A DNA stretch of 32,046 nt from Candidatus Omnitrophota bacterium (GCA_016783555.1 JADHWH010000020.1:1-32046); one strand, 5' to 3'. Counted from the first letter of the stretch, positions 24,756 to 32,046 are shown. A program made the numbers and translations. The notes: a model not told the origin generated them from the sequence alone.

Positions 24756-25990
24756 TGGATTAGCCTCTTCCAAACCAGATCTTTTCTTAAAATAGGGTAT
24801 TTTGTATTAGTTGTTCCCTCATCTCTTTCTCTTTTGTCTTCCACCCTAAATCTTGCGTTCGAATCGTCTAAATAAGTCTTTGTATCATAAATCAATCTGA
24901 TCCCATCTGTCTTTAATGGCGTAATATAAAGCGCGAACTTGTAATCGCCGGGGTAGAGATATAATGGAGAGAACCTTAATCTGATCTTCTTTGGTTGGTA
25001 TAATTTTTCTCCGGGAGGAAATACCGCTTCTGATTTTGAGGCAAAGCACCATTCTTTACTGCCTGTCCTTAGGACATTAAAATAGACTCTATAATCCCTG
25101 ACTGGAGAAAAGAGTTTTAAATCAACATCAACGGTCAGGCTATTCTCCTCATATTTGCAGTTACATTCAATGATTTCAATGAACTTTTTATAAATCGCCG
25201 GGTCAAAACTGTAAAGATTCAACAGGTCTTCTTCGGAATTGCTATTGGAATAAAGCTTCCCGATGGTCTGCTGGATATAATCATCCAATACCTTCTCGCT
25301 ATCGCCGAAGTTAACCACCCTCCCATCCTTAAGCCAAAGGAGTTTGTTGCATAACTTTTTTAAAAAAGCCCAGTTATGGGACACGAATATAAAAGTTCCT
25401 CCTTTTTCAGCAAGTTTCAAAAATCTTCTATAACATTTCCCTATAAAATACTCGTCTCCTACATATATAAATTCATCAATAAGATACACATCTGCAGGAA
25501 CACTCGTAATAACAGAGAATAGCAGTCTCATTAACATTCCGGATGAATAGCTATTGATATGCCTATGCCTCCAATCTTCTAATTCTGAAAATTCAAATAT
25601 ATCATCCATTACTCTTAAGGCATCATCTTCAGACACACCGTAAATAGCAAGAAATCTTCTCGCTGTTTCCTCTCCGGTTAAAAAGAGATTTTTAAGGGGG
25701 AATTCTGCGCCGAGAACTGAAAATTTACTTCCATCTACCACCACTTTCCCCGTATGTTCTAGGATCCCGCTTAATACCCTTAAAAGCGTGGTTTTGCCTG
25801 AACCATTTAATCCTATAATTCCCAGCTTATCTCCCTTTTTTAATGAAAAACAGATATCTGACAGCGCATGAAATGTAGGAAGAGAATTTTTGTCTATAAA
25901 TACTCTGAAAATATCTGAGCTTTTATCTAATAGATAATAGTATTTGTTTACTTTGTCTGCGAAAACATTTATATTGTCTTTTACAGCCAT
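24752..25990 (-). CDS. Second Wzt-like ABC transporter ATPase
   Basis: 412 residues. Walker A GLNGSGKTT (60-68), signature YSSGMLMRLLFS (148-159), Walker B VYLIDE (168-173) and H-loop VSHNW are all intact, so it should hydrolyse ATP. The C-terminal 170 residues again form an added domain as in Wzt, but with different sequence from that of the ATPase encoded at 20666-21904. It has no permease gene of its own here. It may pair with the single permease as a heterodimer, serve a permease elsewhere, or recognise a second glycan end. The gene lies between radical SAM genes on both sides, with a 10-bp overlap upstream. Confidence 0.87.
   Translation of the reverse strand: MAVKDNINVFADKVNKYYYLLDKSSDIFRVFIDKNSLPTFHALSDICFSLKKGDKLGIIGLNGSGKTTLLRVLSGILEHTGKVVVDGSKFSVLGAEFPLKNLFLTGEETARRFLAIYGVSEDDALRVMDDIFEFSELEDWRHRHINSYSSGMLMRLLFSVITSVPADVYLIDEFIYVGDEYFIGKCYRRFLKLAEKGGTFIFVSHNWAFLKKLCNKLLWLKDGRVVNFGDSEKVLDDYIQQTIGKLYSNSNSEEDLLNLYSFDPAIYKKFIEIIECNCKYEENSLTVDVDLKLFSPVRDYRVYFNVLRTGSKEWCFASKSEAVFPPGEKLYQPKKIRLRFSPLYLYPGDYKFALYITPLKTDGIRLIYDTKTYLDDSNARFRVEDKRERDEGTTNTKYPILRKDLVWKRLIQ
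24764..24768 (-). promoter_or_regulatory. Ribosome-binding site fixing the start at 24755
   Basis: AGAGG on the minus strand, eight bases before ATG 24755. That ATG overlaps the TGA of the Wzt-like ATPase gene (24752-24755, ATGA), so re-initiation after the upstream gene is likely and the TTG at 24773 can be set aside. Confidence 0.7.
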
Positions 25991-26970
25991 CTTATATCAC
26001 CGGTTACTACATGCCTTTTTAAATTAAACCATACATCAGGAAACAACGACCAGACAATACAGTCTTTGCAAAGCTCTACGCTGTCATATCTATTATCACA
26101 ATGCAATTCTCTCAACCGCCTCAACTTTTCACCTTTCCATATAGACTCAAAGCCTTGTTTCAATATATTGCCGAGGGGATCTCTGTCGCCTGTTACATGT
26201 ACAAAACATTTGGAGACATCGCCGTTAGGTTCGATCTTTGTCGCATACCAAAGCCAGATACATGGATAGCGTTTTGAAGGTATCTTCTGTCCTTCTGCGG
26301 GTGTAACTTCATTTCTATCCACCATGCCGGCCCAATTGCCATAATTACGCACCGTAGCATCGTCAGTAATGCCGGACCAACGTCTTATAAAATCATCAAA
26401 TTCGCGGGATAGCTCTTTTATTCCTATAATATGCGTGGTTATCTTTAAATGCTTTGCGGACCGCTTATTGCGGATCCTGACCAACATCTCTAGATTTCTG
26501 CATATCTGGCCGTAATTATCGGCGCCTGTAAGCCACTTATAGGATTTTTCTGTGCCGGCATTCAAAGAGAAGGACAAATGGTCGATCCCGCTATCTACGA
26601 TCTCTTCACATCTTTTGCGGTCTAAAAACGCGCCGTTTGTAGCTACTATGATACAGGCCTTAGGGCATAATCTTCTTGCCGTGGATAAATATTCAAACGA
26701 TTTCGGATGCATGAATGTCTCGCCATAAGCGCTTATTTCAAGGTTGCAGGAACGATCGCCCAGTTCCATACAGGCCCTTTCAAAAATCTTGTCTGTAATG
26801 TATCTCTCTTTCTTGGGGGGAGTTCCATACATAGGACACATCCTGCATTTCCTATTGCATTTATATTCGCCCAAGGAGATGCTATAGGAATAAGGAAAAT
26901 CGGGCCTTAAGTAACGTTTGCGTTCTATTATTTTTTTTATCGCGCTTAAATTATGTATATTTATTCCCAA
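25981..26970 (-). CDS. Radical SAM/SPASM protein
   Basis: 329 residues from a TTG start at 26970, preferred because AGGAG (26977-26981) sits six bases upstream; a TTG at 26988 lacks a site. Cluster motif C38-x3-C42-x2-C45 (CNRKCRMC) lies near the N-terminus, unlike the two larger radical SAM proteins of this locus, so it has no N-terminal extra domain. GETFMHPKS and SLNAGTEKSYKWL mark the barrel. The SPASM region has YPCIWLWY, DVSKCFVH and LCKDCIVW. Its substrate is unknown. It overlaps the WbqC-like gene upstream by 20 bp. Confidence 0.83.
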   Translation of the reverse strand: MGINIHNLSAIKKIIERKRYLRPDFPYSYSISLGEYKCNRKCRMCPMYGTPPKKERYITDKIFERACMELGDRSCNLEISAYGETFMHPKSFEYLSTARRLCPKACIIVATNGAFLDRKRCEEIVDSGIDHLSFSLNAGTEKSYKWLTGADNYGQICRNLEMLVRIRNKRSAKHLKITTHIIGIKELSREFDDFIRRWSGITDDATVRNYGNWAGMVDRNEVTPAEGQKIPSKRYPCIWLWYATKIEPNGDVSKCFVHVTGDRDPLGNILKQGFESIWKGEKLRRLRELHCDNRYDSVELCKDCIVWSLFPDVWFNLKRHVVTGDIRWL

Positions 26971-27667
26971 GTTTTTCTCCTGATACAATCTTTCTCGCCT
27001 GCTCGGCTCCGATATTAAAGATACAATCTATTATAGATAAGCCCTTCACAAATTCTTTTGTATTAAACTGCTCATATACAGGGTGATTAAAATCTTGATA
27101 AATCAACTTTACGTCTCCGGCAAATATATTATCTACTTGGTATCCGGATGCCCCCCCGCCGCATAAATAGGTATCTCCTTTTACCTTCTTCACAATCTCT
27201 ATAAGCAATCTTGTAGATCTTTCACCTGTCTGCAAACCGTTCTGAATAATAAATCTAGGCGCGGTGATCTTTAGAAGTTTGCAAATTAATTTAATGGTTT
27301 GAATATTGTATTTTGAAAGGTTGCATTCATCAGCTAAAATCATCTTTTTTATCTCTTTCCAGCTTTCATTGAAACGCGGCGCCTTTTTATAGCTGTGCTC
27401 AATGGCGCGCACTGTCTTTACTTTCCAGTCTGAACCAACATCCATGGCAATATCTTTTATTAACATTTTGCTTCTTTGTCTCTTAATCGGGCAGGTAACC
27501 CATCTTTCCTGCCCTGAGATCACCATCTTTACTCTGTTTACCCAGCAGCCTTTACCCGTCATGGGATATTGCACGTCATCCATAAACACGAAGACTTCGC
27601 TTTTTGCTATCTTATTAAAGTATCCCAGCCACGGAAAGAAATTGGGTTGATGTATTGCCACTATCAT
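26951..27667 (-). CDS. WbqC-like family protein
   Basis: 238 residues. The N-terminus IHQPNFFPWLGYFNKIA (5-21) followed by VFMDDVQY is the family signature (WbqC-like, PF08889), whose members occur in O-antigen and other glycan loci. GERSTRLLIEIVKKV and YLCGGGASGY are further conserved segments. The biochemical role is not well established; an amide- or acyl-transfer step has been suggested by context for some members, which I treat as a guess. ATG 27667 overlaps the TGA of the GNAT gene (ATGA), with AAGGAT upstream. Confidence 0.85.
   Translation of the reverse strand: MIVAIHQPNFFPWLGYFNKIAKSEVFVFMDDVQYPMTGKGCWVNRVKMVISGQERWVTCPIKRQRSKMLIKDIAMDVGSDWKVKTVRAIEHSYKKAPRFNESWKEIKKMILADECNLSKYNIQTIKLICKLLKITAPRFIIQNGLQTGERSTRLLIEIVKKVKGDTYLCGGGASGYQVDNIFAGDVKLIYQDFNHPVYEQFNTKEFVKGLSIIDCIFNIGAEQARKIVSGEKLGNKYT
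26977..26981 (-). promoter_or_regulatory. Ribosome-binding site supporting a TTG start at 26970
   Basis: AGGAG on the minus strand, six bases before TTG 26970. No ATG or GTG near the N-terminus offers a better match, so a rare TTG start is the most economical reading. Confidence 0.55.
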
Positions 27668-28215
27668 AAATTCTTATCCTTCAATATGCCCATAATCACT
27701 ATGTCTTTATAAATACCGTCGATACAGGCCGCTTTCCTCATTATGCCTTCAACGTTAAAACCTGCCTTTATATACGAACGTATAGCCCTTCTATTATCTT
27801 CGAAGACAAAACAAGATACCCTCTTCAACTTTAAATACTTCCATGCATGCCGCAATAAGAGACCAACGGCCTCAGTACCATATCCTTTAGATAAGAAGCG
27901 TCTATCTCCTATTCTAATCTGCAATTCAGCACTTCTGTATATCCTGTTTATCTTCGTTAACTTGCAGCAACCTATAATCCTATCATCTTTGGACCTTATG
28001 CCAAAGATTGATGTACTCTTATCTTTCGATATCTTTCCCCACCATTTCATATGTTCCTGCCAGCTAATAGGTCTATAAGAATTACTCAATTTAACCAAAT
28101 CGGGGTTATTTATCCATTCAAATAGTTTTTTTAAATCATCTTTCTTTATGGGAGAAAGGATTATTCTTGGCCTATTAATCCTCTTCTGTTTGGTCCTTAT
28201 CTTAATATCAATCAT
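27664..28215 (-). CDS. GNAT-family N-acetyltransferase
   Basis: 183 residues from ATG 28215. This start is preferred because it overlaps the upstream stop by only 8 bp and begins MIDIKIRTK before the fold; the longer frame from 28302 would overlap the neighbour by 95 bp. The RimJ/RimL-like landmarks are present: LFEWINNPD, the acetyl-CoA loop FLSKGYGTEAVGLLL and VFEDNRRAIRSYIKAGF. It likely acetylates an amino sugar in the cytoplasm, as WecD- or PseH-type enzymes do. It is the second acyltransferase family in this stretch after the hexapeptide protein encoded at 28944-29534. Confidence 0.83.
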   Translation of the reverse strand: MIDIKIRTKQKRINRPRIILSPIKKDDLKKLFEWINNPDLVKLSNSYRPISWQEHMKWWGKISKDKSTSIFGIRSKDDRIIGCCKLTKINRIYRSAELQIRIGDRRFLSKGYGTEAVGLLLRHAWKYLKLKRVSCFVFEDNRRAIRSYIKAGFNVEGIMRKAACIDGIYKDIVIMGILKDKNL

Positions 28216-28960
28216 AACCGATATTCTCTCTTCCAAAATCCCCGAGTAATTTATTATAACTTTTATAGGTAGATCTCCTTCTTCCTTCAACGCATCGTAC
28301 AATTCTCTCCCATGGCGATACTGCGCTTCTCTGCCACCAGCCAGGATGAATAAGTATATGCATCTTATCGTATCTTCTATCCTTTAGTAGATCGCTTAAT
28401 CTTCTATATCTCCAATAGCCATTAGAATCTGAAATATATTTCATCTTATTCATAAAAAAGCCGTTATAAACATTTATTAAACCTGCTATTCTAAAGTTAA
28501 CTATATTAAGTTCTTTTTTAAGAGGGTTATGGAAGGAGAAGATGTCTATCTTTGTCCCAAGTCTCTTTTCTACTATATCCTTTTCATATAGAATATAGTC
28601 TTCTAATTTTTTAAAGGGCTTAATATTGTACAAAGAAGAATCGAAATGAAGCCCGATAGAATGTTTCAACTTCTTTATCTTTAAAAATGTATCTTTGACT
28701 TCGCGTTCAAAAATATTGTAAAAGAAACTTCCTAATTGAACACAGTACGTCGCTCTTATACCCATATTATTCTCAATCTCTGCCAATGCCAAAGCCCTGT
28801 GCGGTGAAAAATCCACATCGTGCCGCAAGATTATATATTTATCTTTAGCCCTATCTGCTTCTTTGTAAGAGATGAACCTATAATTATTAGATTTTGCTAA
28901 ATTTAAAATCTTCTTATAATTCTTTTCCGTAAAATCAGAAAAATTATAGACTTTTTTCAT
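28208..28960 (-). CDS. Polysaccharide-deacetylase-like (CE4-related) protein
   Basis: 250 residues. RHDVD (46-50, with D48 and D50), GLHFD (H105), SFHNP (H144) and HPGWW (H205) match, in order, the metal and catalytic positions of the NodB/CE4 fold, with the HxD-type signature partly altered. There is no signal peptide, which argues for a cytoplasmic substrate such as a nucleotide sugar or lipid-linked intermediate. A GNAT gene follows directly (8-bp overlap), so a deacetylation and re-acylation pair is conceivable. AGGGAAG lies before ATG 28960. Confidence 0.78.
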   Translation of the reverse strand: MKKVYNFSDFTEKNYKKILNLAKSNNYRFISYKEADRAKDKYIILRHDVDFSPHRALALAEIENNMGIRATYCVQLGSFFYNIFEREVKDTFLKIKKLKHSIGLHFDSSLYNIKPFKKLEDYILYEKDIVEKRLGTKIDIFSFHNPLKKELNIVNFRIAGLINVYNGFFMNKMKYISDSNGYWRYRRLSDLLKDRRYDKMHILIHPGWWQRSAVSPWERIVRCVEGRRRSTYKSYNKLLGDFGRENIGYD

Positions 28961-29534
28961 TTTTTCTTCCCTGCGTAAACTTTAATTCTATCTTTCCCTT
29001 TTTGGTTACTACTACCTTGCCCACAATCTTAGCAGGTATCCCAAATACGATAGAATTGCCTGGAATATCTTTATCAACAAAACTGCAGGTTCCAATAACG
29101 CAACGATCGCCTATAGTAACGCCCATTGAAACTATCGCATTTGGCCCGAAATAACAACGGTCTCCTATCTTTACTGGGCCATATTCATATCTCTTCTTCC
29201 CTCCAGATAATGCCCATCTGAGGCTATCATGAGTATATATTTGTACCCCTGTGGATATAGAACAATAAGAGCCTATTTCCAATCCTGCGGTTCCGTCTAA
29301 AACTGTAAAAGGCCCTACCCAGGTATTCTCACCTACCTTTACATCTCCAAAGACCAAAGAACTATCATATATACTCGCCCCTTTTGCAAATTTCAAAAAT
29401 TTTGCCTTTTCCCATCTGTCACCAATCTCCTCATTAAAGGGTAGGACCCTATTCCATTTTTTCTTAATTTTGTTTCTCAACAACTTATGCAACTTATCTA
29501 AATCCTTAAACGCCTTTAAATCTTGCCTTTTCAT
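28944..29534 (-). CDS. Hexapeptide-repeat acyltransferase
   Basis: 196 residues from ATG 29534, chosen because GAGG lies five bases upstream and the ATG at 29579 lies inside the end of asnB. After a lysine-rich helical N-terminus of about 45 residues come hexapeptide coils (for example VGENTW, IGSYCS, IGDRCY, MGVTIGDRC) and IYTHDSL with the likely catalytic histidine. The end VFGIPAKIVGK is the usual cap. Such enzymes acetylate sugars in the cytoplasm. The N-terminal helix is longer than in WbpD-type proteins, so the substrate probably differs from that of the 2567-3076 enzyme. Confidence 0.85.
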   Translation of the reverse strand: MKRQDLKAFKDLDKLHKLLRNKIKKKWNRVLPFNEEIGDRWEKAKFLKFAKGASIYDSSLVFGDVKVGENTWVGPFTVLDGTAGLEIGSYCSISTGVQIYTHDSLRWALSGGKKRYEYGPVKIGDRCYFGPNAIVSMGVTIGDRCVIGTCSFVDKDIPGNSIVFGIPAKIVGKVVVTKKGKIELKFTQGRKNEKSL

Positions 29535-29539
29535 CTTTG

Positions 29540-29543
29540 CCTC
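29540..29543 (-). promoter_or_regulatory. Ribosome-binding site fixing the start at 29534
   Basis: GAGG on the minus strand, five bases before ATG 29534. It lies in the short gap after the asnB stop at 29558 and excludes the longer frame from 29579. Confidence 0.7.
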
Positions 29544-29557
29544 GTTGGAACAAAATG

Positions 29558-31426
29558 TTAAAATAACCTCAACCACCATTCAAAGCAGAGCAAAGACCAA
29601 ATAAACAAGCGATGATTCTTCTTGCCCTGCAGGTGTTCTTCGACCAGGACCCTCACTACATCACGATTGAGATAATCATTGATATGGGCCTTCTTATCTA
29701 ATATGAGGTTCTTTACATAATCGATGCTTTCGCCCTTAAACCAGCTTGCATCAGGGCCGCTAAAACCCTGCTTATACTGCCCTGCTATCTCACCGTCTGT
29801 ATATCTTCCCAAGACCTTGCGCAGGATCATCTTCCCATCGTGCATCTTTTGAAAATACTCTTCTCTCTTTGCCAGGCCGTCTTCGTCTATATTTATAATC
29901 TCCTCTATCCTCCTGAGCTTCAGCCTTACCGGCACCTTCAAGGCAAAATCTACCAGATCGTTGTCCAGAAACGGCAGCCTTACCTCCAGGTTATGCACCA
30001 TGCCCAATTTATCATCTACGACCAGGAGGCCGTGGAGGAAGGTCTTTATCTCAAAATATAGAGAGTGGTTTATAAAATCCTCCGGATCCTTCGGAACGAG
30101 CTTGTGTTTGACGAAGACGCCTTTAAAGATATCCTCGGTCCAGACGTCCTTAACCTTATTCCAACTCGGCGAAAATAGCTCTCTTAAGGTTTTATTAGGA
30201 ACGAGCCGCTGCCAATATTTATAGTAACCGCTTATATATTCACCGAAGCCCCTGCTCTTCAAGGCCCTGTAGTACCTCCATGGATACCCTGCGAACAACT
30301 CATCTCCACCGGCGCCCGATAGAGAGACTTTCACAAAGCGCGAAGCGAGCTCTGAGGCATAGTAGTTGGGATAACTCTGCCCCAATCTTAAATCTTCCAG
30401 CGCCCATACGAGATCCGGCAAAGACCTCTGCATATCTCCGGACTTTAAAACTATCTGATGGTGCTCTGTCTGGTAACGGTCGGAGATACGCCTGGCCTTT
30501 TCTCTTTCATCAAAAGAAAGCTCCATGCCCGAAGCAGAAGATAGATCGAATCCAACGCAGAAGGTCTTTAGCCTCTTGATCTCTTGAGAGGCTATAGCGA
30601 CGATCGAGCCTGAATCTATTCCACCGCTTAAAAATGAGCCTATCTCGACATCGCTTATAAGTTGTCTTCTTATCGCTGTCTTAAATAACCTATCGAGCTC
30701 TTCTAAATATTCGTCTTCTCTCTTTATGGCCTTATCCTCTTCGAAATGAAAATCCCAGTATTGCGATATCTTTATCTTTTTTCTGCCCTTAAGGGGTATC
30801 TGCATAATATGGCCCGGAGGTAAGAGCTTTACATCTTTGAATAATGTCTTGTATGTAAACGTGTTCTGAAAGGTGAAATATTCAAAGAGCGCTTCAAAAT
30901 CTATACCTCGTTCAAAGGCAGGGTGCTTGAAAAATGCTTTAATCTCTGAGGCAAATAGAAAAATATCGTCTCTCTGCCAGTAATAAAGCGGTTTGACGCC
31001 GTAGCGGTCCCTTGCCAATGTCAGAACCATCTTCTCCTTGTCCCAGATGGCGAATGAAAACATTCCGTTAAAACGATTCAGACTTCTGGTGCCCCATTTC
31101 GCAAAGGATTTGAGGACTACCTCTGCATCTGAGTGGGACATAAACTTTATTCTTTCGTCTTCCAGCTCTCTTCTCAATTCTTTAAAGTTATAGACCTCAC
31201 CGTTATAAACGATTACGAAATTCTTATCTTCCGTCAGCATCGGCTGATGGGCGCGGCTCGATAGGTCTATAATGGCAAGGCGCCTATGGCCCAATCCTAC
31301 GGAGCCATCGACATAGATCCCCCTGTCGTCGGGGCCGCGATGGGCCAATGCATCGGTCATAGACCAAAGCACTTCTTTGTCTATAGGTCTTCTCTTCTTA
31401 TTTATAATTCCGGTTATGCCGCACAT
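29558..31426 (-). CDS. asnB: AsnB-type glutamine-dependent amidotransferase (asparagine synthase-like)
   Basis: 622 residues, full length. MCGITGI gives the N-terminal nucleophile cysteine. HRGPDDRG at 29-36 and YNGEVYN at 74-80 complete the glutaminase. The synthetase half has SGGIDSG at 267-273 and LSGAGGDE. It shares the architecture of the other AsnB at 13562-15508 but is diverged (FTFQNTFTYKTLFKD versus FQFIFENKTLFKD), so they are separate paralogues rather than a tandem copy. It probably amidates a uronic acid or related substrate. The leader between this gene and the radical SAM gene contains a perfect inverted repeat. Its DNA is visibly more GC-rich than the next three genes. Confidence 0.9.
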   Translation of the reverse strand: MCGITGIINKKRRPIDKEVLWSMTDALAHRGPDDRGIYVDGSVGLGHRRLAIIDLSSRAHQPMLTEDKNFVIVYNGEVYNFKELRRELEDERIKFMSHSDAEVVLKSFAKWGTRSLNRFNGMFSFAIWDKEKMVLTLARDRYGVKPLYYWQRDDIFLFASEIKAFFKHPAFERGIDFEALFEYFTFQNTFTYKTLFKDVKLLPPGHIMQIPLKGRKKIKISQYWDFHFEEDKAIKREDEYLEELDRLFKTAIRRQLISDVEIGSFLSGGIDSGSIVAIASQEIKRLKTFCVGFDLSSASGMELSFDEREKARRISDRYQTEHHQIVLKSGDMQRSLPDLVWALEDLRLGQSYPNYYASELASRFVKVSLSGAGGDELFAGYPWRYYRALKSRGFGEYISGYYKYWQRLVPNKTLRELFSPSWNKVKDVWTEDIFKGVFVKHKLVPKDPEDFINHSLYFEIKTFLHGLLVVDDKLGMVHNLEVRLPFLDNDLVDFALKVPVRLKLRRIEEIINIDEDGLAKREEYFQKMHDGKMILRKVLGRYTDGEIAGQYKQGFSGPDASWFKGESIDYVKNLILDKKAHINDYLNRDVVRVLVEEHLQGKKNHRLFIWSLLCFEWWLRLF

Positions 31427-31438
31427 CTCTTCTTTCTC

Positions 31439-31482
31439 GCACCGTTAGACCTACTCGTCATCTTTCTGAGGTCTAACGGTGC
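31439..31482 (-). repeat. Perfect 14-bp inverted repeat (hairpin) at the rSAM stop / asnB leader
   Basis: Arms 31439-31452 and 31469-31482 are exact reverse complements (GCACCGTTAGACCT and AGGTCTAACGGTGC) with a 16-base loop. The distal arm contains the TAG stop of the radical SAM gene; the proximal arm ends 12 bases before the asnB ATG. No T-run follows on either strand, so a classical terminator is unlikely. An mRNA-processing or translation-modulating stem is more plausible. Confidence 0.75.
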
Positions 31483-32046
31483 TCGTAGACTTCCCCGATT
31501 ATGTGATTATCTGTATAATACATCTTCCAATGGGAGCAATCTCTGCATGGTAAAAAATCTTCTACGTCGTTATTAAGCTGCCTTCTTCTTATTTCGTCAT
31601 AAACCCGGCCGCGCCATATCTCTCTTATCGACTTTTCATTAACATTCCCGATAAATAAATCTCTCCGCCAATCATGATTGCATATCGCCACGTCTCCGTT
31701 CCAATAGATAACCATATCTGTCAGCATCTTTAGGCAGAACCTTCTCTGGTCTCCTCCTCTATCTTCCTTGAGATGCCCCAATCTACCGTCTAAAGAATGG
31801 GCAGAGTATATCCTTACCCTGTCTGCTCTATCTTTCCAAAATGTTATGAACTCCTCCACAAACTCTCTATTCTCTTCTGTCTTTACACAGGAGATTTGGA
31901 TCTCGGGACGTTTACTTCTCTTCTTATTTTTGGCTTCGATAAACTTTAAAATATTCGAGAAGACCTTCTTAAAACTATCGCTTCCCCGCATCCTGCTGTA
32001 TAAATCCCTATCCATCGCATCTACGCTAAAAGAGATGAAATCTATT
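31473..32046 (-). CDS. Radical SAM/SPASM protein, C-terminal part (runs off the window)
   Basis: The frame stays open to the window edge, so the N-terminus with the CxxxCxxC motif is missing. The first readable residues, IDFISFSVDAMDRDLYSRMRG, are the strand-and-helix segment of the radical SAM barrel where SVDA and Y-x2-R are usual; the methionine at 32015 is internal. The SPASM end has RFCLKM, DVAICNHD, FIGNVNEKSIREIW and FLPCRDCSHW. It is the fourth member of this superfamily in the window. The stop TAG lies inside the inverted repeat. Confidence 0.85.
   Translation of the reverse strand, partial: IDFISFSVDAMDRDLYSRMRGSDSFKKVFSNILKFIEAKNKKRSKRPEIQISCVKTEENREFVEEFITFWKDRADRVRIYSAHSLDGRLGHLKEDRGGDQRRFCLKMLTDMVIYWNGDVAICNHDWRRDLFIGNVNEKSIREIWRGRVYDEIRRRQLNNDVEDFLPCRDCSHWKMYYTDNHIIGEVYEHR

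Noticed and set aside
20666-25990. Tandem duplication of the wzt gene
   Set aside because: The two ATPases have the same length, but outside the nucleotide-binding motifs they are strongly diverged, including the whole C-terminal domain, and are separated by unrelated genes.
21889-26970. RiPP pathway with the SPASM proteins as peptide maturases
   Set aside because: The genes overlap and leave no room for a precursor peptide, and there is no protease or peptide-recognition (RRE-like) protein nearby; the setting is a glycan exporter.
31439-31482. Reading the inverted repeat as a rho-independent terminator
   Set aside because: Neither strand has a T-run after the stem, and on the minus strand the sequence leads straight into the asnB ribosome-binding region.

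Overview
The window is one long polysaccharide-biosynthesis and export locus. All 30 genes I can support lie on the minus strand, packed head to tail with 4-bp ATGA overlaps or gaps of a few bases, so transcription runs from position 32046 toward position 1. I see no tRNA, rRNA, CRISPR array, transposase or phage gene. The Wzm/Wzt-type ABC exporter and the surface-glycan genes suggest a Gram-negative bacterium. The many radical SAM/SPASM proteins, the mixed gene order and the pairing of a small DPGSGSY membrane protein with a NoeA-like methyltransferase suggest an uncultured lineage of the Omnitrophota kind. That taxonomic guess is weak.

Layout in transcription order (right to left). 32046-29558: end of a radical SAM/SPASM gene, a perfect 14-bp inverted repeat at its stop codon, then an AsnB-type amidotransferase. 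29534-26951: a hexapeptide acyltransferase, a polysaccharide-deacetylase-like protein, a GNAT acetyltransferase and a WbqC-like protein. 26988-19887: an export and radical SAM core in the order radical SAM, Wzt-like ATPase, radical SAM, radical SAM, second Wzt-like ATPase, Wzm-like permease. 19896-11612: a GT4 glycosyltransferase, an unknown membrane protein (probably frameshifted near its end), an SGNH hydrolase, a methyltransferase, a CgeB-like glycosyltransferase, a second AsnB, another methyltransferase and a sugar epimerase/dehydratase. 11596-4133: a fusion of a CgeB-like glycosyltransferase with a WbpG-type amidotransferase, a GT4 enzyme, two multi-pass GT-C-like proteins and, between them, a membrane-anchored transglutaminase-like protein. 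A near-consensus sigma70-type promoter at 4108-4136 then starts a second unit, 4074-1: a WbpB/WlbA-type dehydrogenase, a WbpD-type acetyltransferase, an epimerase, a small membrane protein and a NoeA-like methyltransferase.

How the genes may work together. Nucleotide sugars are oxidised, epimerised, N-acylated and amidated. Three ATP-dependent amidotransferases (two AsnB, one WbpG) are an unusual load and point to uronamide or acetamidine sugars. Cytoplasmic glycosyltransferases assemble a chain that O- and N-modifying enzymes decorate, and the ABC exporter carries it across the inner membrane. The GT-C-like proteins probably add sugars outside the membrane. The four SPASM proteins have no visible peptide substrate and probably modify a sugar or the glycan.

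The most unusual points are the CgeB-WbpG fusion and its stand-alone paralogue next to AsnB, the radical SAM proteins interleaved with two different Wzt-like ATPases and only one permease, the strong promoter overlapping a stop codon, the inverted repeat, and a kinase-like motif in the NoeA-like protein.
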